64,000 nt of DNA from CAYRUP01 sp964489265 (GTDB lineage: Bacteria; Pseudomonadota; Gammaproteobacteria; DSM-16500): the NCBI GenBank assembly GCA_964489265.1, contig CAZAXX010000004.1, positions 3,452-67,451 on the forward strand, written 5' to 3'. Shown here one piece after another: positions 1 through 8,725 of the stretch. Within the stretch, counting starts at the first letter, position 1. Each line of letters opens with the position of its first letter. Both the position numbers and the translations under genes were made by a program. Under the pieces are notes generated by a model, which saw nothing but the letters and a program-made list of their open reading frames with translations, had not been told where the DNA came from and made no database searches.

Positions 1-10
1 GGACGGCACA

Positions 11-30
11 GTCATTCGTTCTGGATGACA
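11..30. repeat. Partial copy of the GTCATCCTGA palindromic repeat
   Basis: An imperfect inverted pair, GTCATTCG and GGATGAC, resembles the outer ends of the intergenic palindrome seen intact at 14233-14308, 20807-20874 and elsewhere. It lies just downstream of the dinB stop. It is only a remnant, and the window edge hides whatever lies to its left. Confidence 0.35.
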
Positions 31-36
31 GAAGCA

Positions 37-1113
37 TCATAACAAACATTGCTGCACAACACCCTCTACTTGATTGTTATTGTCATGACAAAAATGCACG
101 CCCAAACCCAACAATCTCACCGGAGGATGCTCTGTCGCATAAATTTCTTCAAGTAAATTTTGATACTCGACCCAATTTGCCTGATTACTTATTTTTTCAT
201 GAGTAGTTTGTTTAAAATCATTAAACTTCAATTTGATATATTGATTTTTAATGAGGTAATCAGGTGCAGCATCGTGCAAACGTTTAATTAGCACAGGATA
301 TAATTTATTTAATGCGGCAAAACATTCTTCTTTTGTTTGTAAATCGTGTGAAAAAGTATGCTCAACGCTCAAGGATTTTCTAATTCTATTCGGCTCAACA
401 ACACGATGATCTATCCCATGCGATTGCTCATATAATTGTTGCCCAAACTTGCCAAAGCGCTCAATCAAATCTATTTTAGAAGCAGCGCGTAAATCCGAGC
501 ATAATTTAAAACCTTGCTCATATAATTTTTTTGCTGTTACTTTTCCTACCCCAAATAGTTTTTCAACCGGCAAATCTTTCACAAAATCGGTTACTTCTTC
601 TGGACGAATGACAAACAAGCCATTTGGTTTTTTCCATCCACTCGCAATTTTAGCGAGAAATTTATTCGGCGCGACACCCGCTGAAGCAGTCAGGTTCACT
701 TCTTCCCAAATTCGTTTACGAATCTCTGCTGCAATCAACGTTGCACTACCCTTACAATGGCTTGAATTAGAAACATCTAAATACGCTTCATCTAATGACA
801 AAGGCTCCACCCATTCCGTATATTCTCGAAAAATACCGTGAATTATATCAGCCGCCTCACGATATTTATTCATATTAACCGGCAAAACAAGTAAATCAGG
901 ACACAGACGATAAGCCTGTGCGGTCGACATTGCTGAACGCACCCCATATCGTCGTGCGATATAATTACACGTGCACAGCACACCTCTTCTATCTGACGAG
1001 CCACCGACTGCAACGGGTTTATCTACCAGCGCAGGATTATCTCTAATTTCAACTGCCGCATAAAAGCAATCCATATCGATATGGATAATTTTACGCTGAA
1101 TAATTTCAGCCAC
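37..1113 (-). CDS. dinB: DNA polymerase IV (Y-family translesion polymerase)
   Basis: A 358-residue Y-family polymerase that copies damaged DNA and carries out error-prone synthesis. The N-terminal catalytic motif IDMDCFYAAVE gives the first metal-binding Asp (D13), and SLDEAYLD gives D108/E109. A helix-hairpin-helix thumb (about 170-200) and the little-finger domain (about 240-340) follow, and the length is normal for DinB. The start is GTG at 1113 with a GGGAT-type ribosome site. It lies 11 bp downstream of umuD, so the two are almost certainly cotranscribed. Pairing UmuD with a Pol IV-type polymerase rather than UmuC is notable. The protein could also be called a short UmuC, but the length and thumb favour DinB. 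Confidence 0.95.
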   Translation of the reverse strand: MAEIIQRKIIHIDMDCFYAAVEIRDNPALVDKPVAVGGSSDRRGVLCTCNYIARRYGVRSAMSTAQAYRLCPDLLVLPVNMNKYREAADIIHGIFREYTEWVEPLSLDEAYLDVSNSSHCKGSATLIAAEIRKRIWEEVNLTASAGVAPNKFLAKIASGWKKPNGLFVIRPEEVTDFVKDLPVEKLFGVGKVTAKKLYEQGFKLCSDLRAASKIDLIERFGKFGQQLYEQSHGIDHRVVEPNRIRKSLSVEHTFSHDLQTKEECFAALNKLYPVLIKRLHDAAPDYLIKNQYIKLKFNDFKQTTHEKISNQANWVEYQNLLEEIYATEHPPVRLLGLGVHFCHDNNNQVEGVVQQCLL

Positions 1114-1124
1114 AGATAAAATCC

Positions 1125-1634
1125 CTAAATCGCATGTATCGCATTCGTCACCACGCCCCAGACATGGATATCATTTCCCTCTTTTATTTCTATCGGTGAA
1201 TAATCTGAATTTTCTGGCATCAAAAATAATTTACCATCACGCGTTTTGCTGATGCGTTTTACCGTTAAGAGACCATCTACCGCTGCAACAACAACTTTTC
1301 CATTCGATGGAGCAATCGACCGATCCACAATTAAAATATCATTTTCATTAATACCGGCATCTTTCATCGAATGACCAGAGACCCGCACAAGAAATGTCGC
1401 CGACGGATTTTTAACGAGAAAATCATTCAAATTGACAGATGCTTCACTATGATCATCTGCTTCTACAGGTGAACCTGCTGCAACTTTAGAATCGTATAAC
1501 GGCAACAAAGATCCTTTGCCTGCTATGAATTTTAATACAGATGAAACCGCACTCAGTGGTACACGAATTTGTTTGGTCGGCTCACCATAACGTTGCGGCC
1601 TGCCAGCTCCCTTGCGAGCTCCGCCATAACCCAT
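1125..1634 (-). CDS. umuD: UmuD-like S24 self-cleaving protease
   Basis: A 169-residue LexA/UmuD-type S24 peptidase. The catalytic Ser is S89 in SGHSM and the general-base Lys is K126 in TVKRI. A self-cleavage Ala53-Gly54 pair (VAAGSP) lies 35 residues before the Ser, and the Lys is 37 residues after it, the same spacings as in E. coli UmuD (C24-G25, S60, K97). The N-terminal arm is longer than in E. coli and starts with GGARKGAGRP, a basic arm common in mobile-element and plasmid proteins. The start ATG has an AGGAGA site. It is first gene of a two-gene unit with dinB. I found no CTGT-N8-ACAG LexA box upstream, so SOS control is expected from the family but not visible here. Confidence 0.92.
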   Translation of the reverse strand: MGYGGARKGAGRPQRYGEPTKQIRVPLSAVSSVLKFIAGKGSLLPLYDSKVAAGSPVEADDHSEASVNLNDFLVKNPSATFLVRVSGHSMKDAGINENDILIVDRSIAPSNGKVVVAAVDGLLTVKRISKTRDGKLFLMPENSDYSPIEIKEGNDIHVWGVVTNAIHAI

Positions 1635-1790
1635 TATTTTTCTCTCCTGATTTCATGTCATTGTGATGTAGTCTTATGCTGGTAAAGCAAGGGTGACAGA
1701 GTTACTAACTCAGGGTAGCCATACCAGCGTAAGACAGCATCCTTTACACTTCTATTATTACTTGAATTCTGTGACACATTCAAGTGCTAT

Positions 1791-1820
1791 TTTACAGATA
1801 ACCAATTTAATTAGTATATT
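1791..1820 (+). promoter_or_regulatory. Predicted sigma70 promoter of the PhyH gene
   Basis: TTTACA (1791-1796) and TATATT (1815-1820) are separated by 18 bp and lie 30 bp before the start codon at 1850. Each hexamer matches the consensus at five of six positions. Prediction from sequence only. Confidence 0.45.
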
Positions 1821-1849
1821 ATGGAATATCGTTTATAAGGGATACCAGC

Positions 1850-2581
1850 ATGGAAGCGCATTTAACAACAGAAACCAGTGAATCTTATACTCACACAATG
1901 CTAAAAGATGGCGTGTTAATTCTAAGAAATATGATTCATGCGAAAACCATCCACGCATTAACGACAGAGATAAATAAAATCAGAGAAATAGTCATGAGAA
2001 AGGTCAATCAAATGGACCGACCTCTCACGATTTATTCTGATATCGTTGAAAGACAACCAGGCCGTCTTGATTATCGCTGCGGTTTCACCGCTGAAATTTT
2101 TGCTAAAGCCGCCCAACCTATCATCGAAGTCATCAAGCAACTTTCGCCCGACATTGATTTCAATCATTACTGGGGCGTCATTCCATCGCAAAGTGGATCA
2201 GGGCCGACTGATATGCATAGAGATGTTTGGCCTATTTCAAATAAAACGGAAGGCGTCAATCTGGGTGCGCTCGATCTTATTTTACCTATCTATTATTTTA
2301 CTGTGTTAATTCCTTTAGTTGAAATTACTAAAGAAAATGGCCCAACGGAATTTATCAAAGGCAGTCATCTCGAACAAATTGTTGAGGAGTCGAACGCTCA
2401 GATATTTTCACCGTTATTACAACCGGGTGATGTTGTTATTTTCGATGGAAGAACACTTCACAGAGGTTCGCCAAATAATTCTGCTCAAGAAAAATTACTG
2501 GCTTATATTACTTTTACGGCTACCTGGTATCATGATCAAACGTTTACGGTAAATAATTATCTTTTTCCGGAATTAGGTTAG
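1850..2581 (+). CDS. Phytanoyl-CoA dioxygenase (PhyH) family protein
   Basis: A 243-residue Fe(II)/2-oxoglutarate-dependent oxygenase of the PhyH family. The iron-binding HxD is H123-R-D125 and the distal His is H204, in the family pattern PGDVVIFDGRTLHRGS. An Arg or Ser just downstream would hold 2-oxoglutarate. The start ATG is preceded by GGGA. The gene stands alone, with its own promoter, and converges on the serine hydrolase gene with a 4-bp overlap. The substrate cannot be told: family members hydroxylate lipids, amino acids and secondary metabolites, and there is no biosynthetic cluster nearby to narrow it. Confidence 0.85.
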   Translation: MEAHLTTETSESYTHTMLKDGVLILRNMIHAKTIHALTTEINKIREIVMRKVNQMDRPLTIYSDIVERQPGRLDYRCGFTAEIFAKAAQPIIEVIKQLSPDIDFNHYWGVIPSQSGSGPTDMHRDVWPISNKTEGVNLGALDLILPIYYFTVLIPLVEITKENGPTEFIKGSHLEQIVEESNAQIFSPLLQPGDVVIFDGRTLHRGSPNNSAQEKLLAYITFTATWYHDQTFTVNNYLFPELG

Positions 2582-3843
2582 ATTTTTTTATACAAAGTTC
2601 CATCATACAACATATATTTATTATCGCTGCGCGCATGATAAAATCCCACCCGTGCGCCATGCACTTTATCTTTATTTTTTATTCGGTAATTACCATGTAA
2701 ATAAATAACATCATATTTTATTTCTTCCGGATTTCGAATAATAATAAAGTGATCACCCACTACAAACACATCTTGCAAAATTTTTTCATTAATCGTCACT
2801 CGATGATAATTCCCTTGAAATTCCTGTAGAATACTTTTTTCTTCAATAGCGCTGTAATCATATTTTTTTAGAAATTTCGCATAATCTACTTGGGTGTGAT
2901 CCGGCACCTTATCAAATTCGCTATAGCCAAATTGACCGTATACCTCATCATAAATGGCTTCTTCGTCATTACTAAACGTAATATAACCTTGTTTATGTTT
3001 AAAAGAATACGCCCAAAGACTGCAACCACTAAATGACAATCCCTCGTAGCCGACCAGCACATCATCTTTTACTAAACGTATTTCAACTGTGAGCCCATTT
3101 AAAAGTCTATTCGATGCAGCACGCGCATGCGTAAGGTCAATCATTTGCTTAAACACAGTATTTTCTAAGATATTTTCCAGCAAAATTTTCATATCGTTTA
3201 ATGTCGTGTAATAACCATTGCTATAACAAAAAAACCCATGATCCAAAATTGCTATCGATGGATAATCATATTTATCTGACAAATCCTGGCAGTAAACATT
3301 GATCGGCCGCGTACGGGAAAATAAACTGTTTTTTAAATTAAATTTATCAAGCACATAATGTTGATACAACTTTTCCATTTTAGTGTTATAAATTTTTTCG
3401 ATGAGATAACCTAAAAAAATAATCGCTATTTCTGAATAATGAAATTTGCAGCGATCAGGATAAACTGGCGTAATGTTATTTCTACACATTGCTAAAAAAG
3501 TTTCTTCATCAAGAATGGAATGATGTTTAAATGGATTGCCCAACTCGACCATTTCCAATTCTTTTTCGGATAGATCAAAAGTATAAGGTAACCCCGAATA
3601 ATAAGAACAAAGATCACGAAGACTAAATTGACTGCCGATGATTTTTTGAAATAACTGCAAGAAATCACTCGCTTTGGGATTGACACACAGCGTATCGAGA
3701 AACTGATCATCATCAACTATTTTTTTTAATTCGAACTCTTCGGAAAGCAACGACAATACAACAAATGTCGTCATAAACTTGGTAAAAGAACCTGAACAAT
3801 AAAGTCTATCTTTATCCACCGAACCAATTATTTGGATTGTCAT
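2578..3843 (-). CDS. Serine beta-lactamase-like protein with degenerate active site
   Basis: A 421-residue protein with the fold signature of class C beta-lactamase/esterase proteins. An SxxK motif (S19-F-T-K22) sits only 19 residues from the start, whereas relatives usually have about 60 residues before it. The second motif, normally YxN, reads YSE (in HYSEIAI), and I see no clear third HxG/KTG motif. About 100 residues follow the catalytic domain and look like a beta-rich C-terminal domain. No signal peptide is visible, so it is probably cytoplasmic or delivered by other means. It may be catalytically altered or inactive. It overlaps the PhyH gene end by 4 bp and is divergent from eamA. Confidence 0.7.
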   Translation of the reverse strand: MTIQIIGSVDKDRLYCSGSFTKFMTTFVVLSLLSEEFELKKIVDDDQFLDTLCVNPKASDFLQLFQKIIGSQFSLRDLCSYYSGLPYTFDLSEKELEMVELGNPFKHHSILDEETFLAMCRNNITPVYPDRCKFHYSEIAIIFLGYLIEKIYNTKMEKLYQHYVLDKFNLKNSLFSRTRPINVYCQDLSDKYDYPSIAILDHGFFCYSNGYYTTLNDMKILLENILENTVFKQMIDLTHARAASNRLLNGLTVEIRLVKDDVLVGYEGLSFSGCSLWAYSFKHKQGYITFSNDEEAIYDEVYGQFGYSEFDKVPDHTQVDYAKFLKKYDYSAIEEKSILQEFQGNYHRVTINEKILQDVFVVGDHFIIIRNPEEIKYDVIYLHGNYRIKNKDKVHGARVGFYHARSDNKYMLYDGTLYKKI

Positions 3844-3870
3844 AGAAGGACACCTTCGTTAAAATGCCTT

Positions 3871-4749
3871 ATGCCTTTATCTCACCTATTGTTAGCCATA
3901 TTAGTTGTTTTCATTTGGGGTATCAATTTTCTTTTTGTCAAACTTGGCCTTGAAGAAATTTCTCCCTTACTGCTTTGCGCGGTGCGATTTATACTGGCAA
4001 GTATTCCTGCTATTTTTTTTATTAAACGGCCAGCGATCCCATTCAAAACTGTCATGGCATATGGTTTAGTCATGTTCGCGCTGCAATTTTCATTACTCTT
4101 TGTCGGGATGCGCACTGGCATGACGCCAGGCATGGCATCGCTGATCATGCAGGTGCAAGTTTTTTTTAGTTTATTTTTTGCAGCTCTTTTACTTGGTGAA
4201 ATGCCCTATAGCTGGCAAATTCTCGGCGCTCTGGTTTCTTTCATGGGAATTGGTGTGGTTGCGATGCATTTTGATAAACATATTTCACTGCTTGGTTTTA
4301 CATTTATTCTTGCTGCTGCCGCTGCTTGGGGAGTCGGAAATTTAATTACAAAAAAAGCCAGCAATGTGAATATGATTGCTTTAGTCGTTTGGGGAAGTTT
4401 TGTGGCGGCAGGACCGATGCTTCTTCTTTCTCTTATTTTTGAAGGCCCTGGCAGTATTGTTTATACCTATCATCATTTAACTTGGCTGGGAATTACTTCT
4501 GTACTTTACATAGTTTACGCCTCAACCTGGATTGGTTATGGCGCATGGAATTGGTTACTCAGTCGCTATCCAATTTCAGTCATTGTTCCTTTCACACTCC
4601 TAGTACCTATCGTCGGTATTCTGAGCTCTGTTTTAGCCTTAGGCGAACCCTTCCAACCCTGGAAATTACTGGCCGGACTGCTGGTTATTAGTGGTCTTTG
4701 CATTAATCTACTCGGCGCTCGGTTTTCTATAAAAAAACCACGTTGCTAA
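3871..4749 (+). CDS. eamA: EamA-type drug/metabolite exporter
   Basis: An inner-membrane transporter with ten predicted helices in two EamA repeats (about 292 residues). It resembles E. coli EamA, the cysteine/O-acetylserine exporter, along its length: an N-terminal VFIWGINFLFVKLGL, GMRTGMTPGMASL in repeat 1 and GYGAWNWLLSRYPISVIVPF in repeat 2. I chose the ATG at 3871, because the longer frame starting at 3832 would run back through the divergent hydrolase gene. An AAGGA lies about 20 bp upstream, farther than ideal, so the start is uncertain. The family is clear, while the substrate (cysteine pathway metabolites) is inferred from similarity. Confidence 0.85.
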   Translation: MPLSHLLLAILVVFIWGINFLFVKLGLEEISPLLLCAVRFILASIPAIFFIKRPAIPFKTVMAYGLVMFALQFSLLFVGMRTGMTPGMASLIMQVQVFFSLFFAALLLGEMPYSWQILGALVSFMGIGVVAMHFDKHISLLGFTFILAAAAAWGVGNLITKKASNVNMIALVVWGSFVAAGPMLLLSLIFEGPGSIVYTYHHLTWLGITSVLYIVYASTWIGYGAWNWLLSRYPISVIVPFTLLVPIVGILSSVLALGEPFQPWKLLAGLLVISGLCINLLGARFSIKKPRC

Positions 4750-4842
4750 CTCAATGAATAGACTCAAATCCTGAGTGATTGCACATAAAATAATAACAAA
4801 TGCTATATTTAGAGTATAAAGATTGCAAAATCGGGGGGCAGT

Positions 4843-6135
4843 ATGGCTACTTCACGCACGGGTGTTGTCTCTCCAACTGAGTTTCGATTATCTGAACTTA
4901 GCAAGGGGAATGCTGAGCTACGAAAGCAGATAAAGGAGTCACTAGAGAAGATAATTCTGATACAAGCAAAAGAAGCAGAGGCGGCACAATCAAAAGAACA
5001 AGGTGGAATAACTTATGATAAAACTTATAAAGAATTGGTAGAAGAAATTACCCGGTTAAAACAAGAACCAGATGAAGCAAAACGTACTGAGAATGCAGGA
5101 AAGTTAGCTGCGCTGGAAGCAGAGCGGGTGAATCGAGCACCTGAACTTGCAACAGTAATATCGGGCATTCATGGTGAACTTTCGAATCTACAGAGAGCGC
5201 TTGATGCAAATCGAGAAAAGCTTCATGCAAATCTTCAAGAGATGAATCAATTAGTTCTAGAGAATGAAGAGCAAATTCTAAATGAACAGAGACCATATAG
5301 CATTACTTTGGTGGCAGCAGATAAAATGCCTGCCGCATCATATAGCACGAAAGAAAATGCAGCTGAGGAAAATAAAAAATACTTAGAAGGTCTAGTAACT
5401 GCAATCCCACCTACCCCAAATGAGACAACAATAATATGCCAACAAGATAGACAGCAACAACAGCAAGAGTTTGTGACTGGACAAGGACCCAAAAGAACAG
5501 AAGATGTGGGTTTTGGTTATCTAAGTAAACCCTCTAAATTCTTTCTATTCTCTGAAATAAAACCTGCTGATCGTAGCGGGCCTGCCGAATGGGGCATAGT
5601 TGAAATGACTGTGGAACCTAGATCACGAGAAAGAAGGGATTTAGACACAGCACCCTTTCCAAAATATTGGAATAAAGATTCGTCAAAACAAATTCCTTCT
5701 TATAAAATAAATAGTACGCTTGGAAGTAATCAACAGTACCGATTTCTATATGATCTAGCAGAAACGTATAATCCAAACCTTCAAAGTCAACAAAGGCAAA
5801 ATCACCCGGCGTATGTCGAGGCATTAGAGACAGAGATAAAAAACTCGAATAGCTATCTTGCTCAACCCTACGAAAAACAAAAGCAACTGTCTCATGAAAG
5901 AAAATCAGAAATGTCGCCTCGTGAACACGTAGGAGGGCCAGGCAGGAATCCTGAACTTGATCACAAGCAAGCTGGTATGGACCCACTTTCTCCTCGAAGT
6001 AGTCCCTCGCCTAGTGGACTTATACAGGATTCGTATAGTATAGCTCGAAATAAGTCATTAAGAAAAGTAGTACCAGAGAATGATGACGGATCTCTGACAC
6101 TGCCAGAAAAAAGAAGCCCGCGTGGTGGTCGTTAG
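4843..6135 (+). CDS. Unknown coiled-coil protein, tandem paralog 1
   Basis: A 430-residue hydrophilic protein that I do not recognise. The first 150 residues are strongly charged and helical (coiled coil, ELRKQIKESLEKI...LQEMNQLVLENEEQI). A Gln-rich stretch (QQDRQQQQQ) follows near residue 207, then a compact segment with KFFLFSEIKP and EWGI, and a basic, Ser/Pro-rich tail after HVGGPG. It aligns in order with the next gene: LQEMNQLVL/LAEMNKIIL, SEIKP..WGI/SEIEP..WGL, YNPNL/HNPYL and VGGP/VGGP. No signal peptide or membrane segment is seen. The architecture and lineage-restricted look suggest a secreted effector or a structural coiled-coil protein; both are inference. Confidence 0.7.
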   Translation: MATSRTGVVSPTEFRLSELSKGNAELRKQIKESLEKIILIQAKEAEAAQSKEQGGITYDKTYKELVEEITRLKQEPDEAKRTENAGKLAALEAERVNRAPELATVISGIHGELSNLQRALDANREKLHANLQEMNQLVLENEEQILNEQRPYSITLVAADKMPAASYSTKENAAEENKKYLEGLVTAIPPTPNETTIICQQDRQQQQQEFVTGQGPKRTEDVGFGYLSKPSKFFLFSEIKPADRSGPAEWGIVEMTVEPRSRERRDLDTAPFPKYWNKDSSKQIPSYKINSTLGSNQQYRFLYDLAETYNPNLQSQQRQNHPAYVEALETEIKNSNSYLAQPYEKQKQLSHERKSEMSPREHVGGPGRNPELDHKQAGMDPLSPRSSPSPSGLIQDSYSIARNKSLRKVVPENDDGSLTLPEKRSPRGGR

Positions 6136-6200
6136 TGTCGTATTACATTTGTTAATGACTAAATTATTCAGGCGAATGTATTGCAAAATCAGAGGCAAAT

Positions 6201-7400
6201 ATGCGCGCTGATCATAAAGACAATGAAGCTTCAGCATCAGAAACTTCTGAAAACAAGGCAGTTGAAAATGAAACAGGACCTGAAGAAAAACCAATAGAAC
6301 CCGAAGCTCCTAATGCTCCCTACGATGATTTCGCAATAGGCCCAGAAGAAGACGATGCTATCTTAGGGCCGGAAATTCCGACAATTCCCAAAGCAACAAG
6401 AACACAAGAGACGAAAGAAACACCCCATACGTTTACAGAATTAAAACGCCTTAAACAAGATAATGCTGACCTGCAAAAGCAAATAAAAGCAGAACGTGAC
6501 CCGGAAGCACTGGCTGACTTACAGGAAAGACTTGTAAAAAACTTAGCAGAGATGAACAAAATAATTTTGGATGAAAAAACACGTATTCAAAATAGTAAAT
6601 CTAACCGTAATTATGGCCTCGTTTTAATATCATTATCTACAAATGAAGCAATTGACCCAAGCGATTTAGAAGAGGCAAAAGCTAAAAACACCCCTATTCT
6701 ATTTCGTAGACAAGATGAAGTTAAAAACTATAACTATTGGGTTGTAAAATCGAATGACCGTAATATGGAAACTGTTGTTGGTAGCAGCTTATCTCGTCGC
6801 TCGGAGTTTGCTATGTATTCGGAAATTGAACCGGGTAAATGGGGCTTAACTCCGTTTGATTTTGCACCCCAAAATGATAGTGACAAACTACAAAAGAGTT
6901 TAGATAAAAAGGGCTTACATGATTTGAATTTTCCGCCATGGAATAATCTTCGAGGGGCGAAAAAACCACTTCCAAATTTTGATATTAAACGACAACATGG
7001 AGAGGTATTTAATATCCTAGAAAGACATAATCCTTACCTTAAAGATAAACCCAGTCCACAAGAAATCTGGATCCTGCAAGAGCTAGCTCAGCTAAAAATA
7101 ATAGCCGACAATTCTAACAAGTTACTTCCTGCTGAAAAATTTAAAGTGCAAGAAACTGTTTCTGCAACAAGACAATCAGAAATACTCTCAGCAGAAACAG
7201 AATATGTGGGAGGCCCTCGTGGGGATCATTTTTCTGTAAATAATCCACCGAAGCTCGATCGAAGTGCTACTCTAAAATTGATAGTTGATCCAGTCGTAGA
7301 TAAATTTAGAGACTTTCGTCGTGGCGCGTCGAGTAGAAACCTTTTATCTGAAAAAAGTCCGGCCGACAAAGAAAAGCCGAAAAAAAGTGGACCGCGTTGA
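6201..7400 (+). CDS. Unknown coiled-coil protein, tandem paralog 2
   Basis: A 399-residue protein that begins with an acidic disordered arm (many Glu and Pro, residues 1-65). A coiled coil follows (LKRLKQDNADLQKQIKAE, LAEMNKIILDEKTRI), then a conserved central segment with SEFAMYSEIEPGKWGL, the HNPYL motif, YVGGPRGDHF and a basic C-terminal tail ending SGPR. It is a diverged duplicate of the preceding gene, 65 bp away, and is read in the same direction. The start is chosen at the ATG with GAGG seven bases upstream. The N-terminal acidic arm is the main difference between the two copies. Function unknown. Confidence 0.7.
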   Translation: MRADHKDNEASASETSENKAVENETGPEEKPIEPEAPNAPYDDFAIGPEEDDAILGPEIPTIPKATRTQETKETPHTFTELKRLKQDNADLQKQIKAERDPEALADLQERLVKNLAEMNKIILDEKTRIQNSKSNRNYGLVLISLSTNEAIDPSDLEEAKAKNTPILFRRQDEVKNYNYWVVKSNDRNMETVVGSSLSRRSEFAMYSEIEPGKWGLTPFDFAPQNDSDKLQKSLDKKGLHDLNFPPWNNLRGAKKPLPNFDIKRQHGEVFNILERHNPYLKDKPSPQEIWILQELAQLKIIADNSNKLLPAEKFKVQETVSATRQSEILSAETEYVGGPRGDHFSVNNPPKLDRSATLKLIVDPVVDKFRDFRRGASSRNLLSEKSPADKEKPKKSGPR

Positions 7401-7407
7401 AAGCTTT

Positions 7408-7645
7408 GTCATCCTGAACAACCATTGTCATCCTGAACGAAGAAAAAATGTCATTCCCGCGAAGGCGGGAATCTACTATGAATTTATTACAAGGTTAGTT
7501 TAATAATTTGGCATTATCATAAGGGATTCGTAGATTCCCGCCTTCGCGGGAATGACATTTTTTCGCGGGAATGACATTTTTTCGCGGCAATTACATTTTT
7601 TAGTCTAAAAAAATTATGTGGGAAGTCGTCAGGTTCAGGATGACA
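7408..7645. repeat. Composite palindromic repeat patch
   Basis: Two direct copies of GTCATCCTGAAC (7408, 7427) and one reverse copy, GTTCAGGATGAC (7633-7645), flank an inverted pair of TCATTCCCGCGAAGGCGGGA units at 7450-7475 and 7531-7556. Each unit is itself a palindrome. Beyond the right arm a short tandem of CGCGGGAATGACATTTTTT runs to about 7590. The patch fills the space between the tandem paralogs and the phosphatase gene. It looks like several miniature mobile or REP-type elements nested in one site, and it could also act as a terminator for the converging genes. Confidence 0.8.
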
Positions 7646-7652
7646 ACTCAGC

Positions 7653-8618
7653 TCAATGCGTTTTATTCCAAGCAGACCATGTCAGCGTTTTATCTTGTAA
7701 ATAATCTTTCGCAAACAAATAAAATTTTCTGATAAATTCAGCTCGTTTTTCATAATATGGAATCAACTGTGGATGATCATCATGTTTCGTTTCCAGCACA
7801 TTATAAAAAGGCGCGACAGATGCTTGGCGTTTGACAATATCATCCAACGAAACTTTGTCCGCATTATGCAACATGTCATACATTGCCATGAAAGTTGTCG
7901 TGCGTCCCTTACCACCTCGACAATGAACATGCAGCCATGTGTTCGGTTGCTGATTTTTCACGAGCGCAACAAAGCGATCAACATCTTCATCACGCGGTGC
8001 CATATGATCTGTCACCATCAAACGAAAATATTGAAAATCAGCGGCCGTTGCTATCATACTTTCATCAACTATTTCTTTGACTAAATAATTTTTTCCCGGA
8101 TAAAAATGCCCACTCTTAAATTGCGTTGGCTGCAAAACATTTTCTACTTTTTCGCGTGTGCTAAACGAAGCAAGCCACTTTTGTTCATCCTGAATTGCAA
8201 CATCGCGTGTTTTATTATAATTAATCCAATCATTTTCACTCGCCAACGTAATGGCATTTTTATTTAAATAACCATGTGATTCCTGACGTAAATCAACATC
8301 GATAATTTTTTTAACTTTATTCTCTGTTGTTTGTTGAATGTTTTTTACAATATTTGCAAAACCAGCCGCGCTGGGTGCTGCACTGCCCGAGATCCAGAGT
8401 GTATCCAGCCCGGTGATGTTGCCTAGATTTTTTTGTGTCGCAGCAAGAATTGCTTTACTGTCCCGCCAATTTTTTACGTCAGGCGAATTAAGCACTGTAT
8501 CTTGCACAATGCAGGGACGTTCTTGCGTACCATTACATTCATTTGGTTCAGGCACAGCGAAGGCTGTATTTGTGAGAAAACAGGAAAGACTCATGAAACA
8601 AAGCCATGATTGTTTCAT
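7653..8618 (-). CDS. Secreted PTP-like inositol phosphatase (cysteine phytase)
   Basis: A 321-residue cysteine phosphatase. A signal peptide (residues 1-21, ending TAFA) is followed by a domain with the active-site loop HCRGGKGRT, C233 nucleophile and R239. The general acid is probably D204 in VTDHMAPRDED. The Lys inside the loop and the overall size match bacterial PTP-like phytases (PhyA-type), including the LppA phytase of Legionella, rather than plain tyrosine phosphatases. Expected reaction: stepwise removal of phosphates from inositol hexakisphosphate in the periplasm or outside the cell. GGAG lies eight bases before the ATG. It is read toward the repeat patch. Substrate is inferred from the loop, so a protein phosphatase role cannot be excluded. 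Confidence 0.82.
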   Translation of the reverse strand: MKQSWLCFMSLSCFLTNTAFAVPEPNECNGTQERPCIVQDTVLNSPDVKNWRDSKAILAATQKNLGNITGLDTLWISGSAAPSAAGFANIVKNIQQTTENKVKKIIDVDLRQESHGYLNKNAITLASENDWINYNKTRDVAIQDEQKWLASFSTREKVENVLQPTQFKSGHFYPGKNYLVKEIVDESMIATAADFQYFRLMVTDHMAPRDEDVDRFVALVKNQQPNTWLHVHCRGGKGRTTTFMAMYDMLHNADKVSLDDIVKRQASVAPFYNVLETKHDDHPQLIPYYEKRAEFIRKFYLFAKDYLQDKTLTWSAWNKTH

Positions 8619-8695
8619 AGCGCGTACTCCATGAATATAACTACATCATAGCATAGATTTTTTGGGAGGTTTTTAAAGGCTGTTGATAACAAACA

Positions 8696-8718
8696 TGGAC
8701 ACGGTTACCGTGCCCATT
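8696..8718 (-). terminator. Hairpin downstream of the LptA-like gene
   Basis: ATGGACACGG and CCGTGCCCAT pair with a TTA loop, with one mismatch, eight bases after the stop of the minus-strand gene ending at 8726. The U-tract is weak, so this is a possible rather than a certain terminator. Confidence 0.5.
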
Positions 8719-8725
8719 TATTTGT

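Noticed and set aside
449..841. Long plus-strand frame inside dinB
   Set aside because: It lies opposite dinB, lacks a ribosome site and has no recognisable protein. It is a shadow of the real gene.
1635..1700. LexA operator upstream of umuD
   Set aside because: No CTGT-N8-ACAG sequence is present; CTGG and ACAG occur with the wrong spacing.
7408..7645. CRISPR array
   Set aside because: Repeats are palindromic, face each other, and are not separated by regular unique spacers. No cas genes are present.
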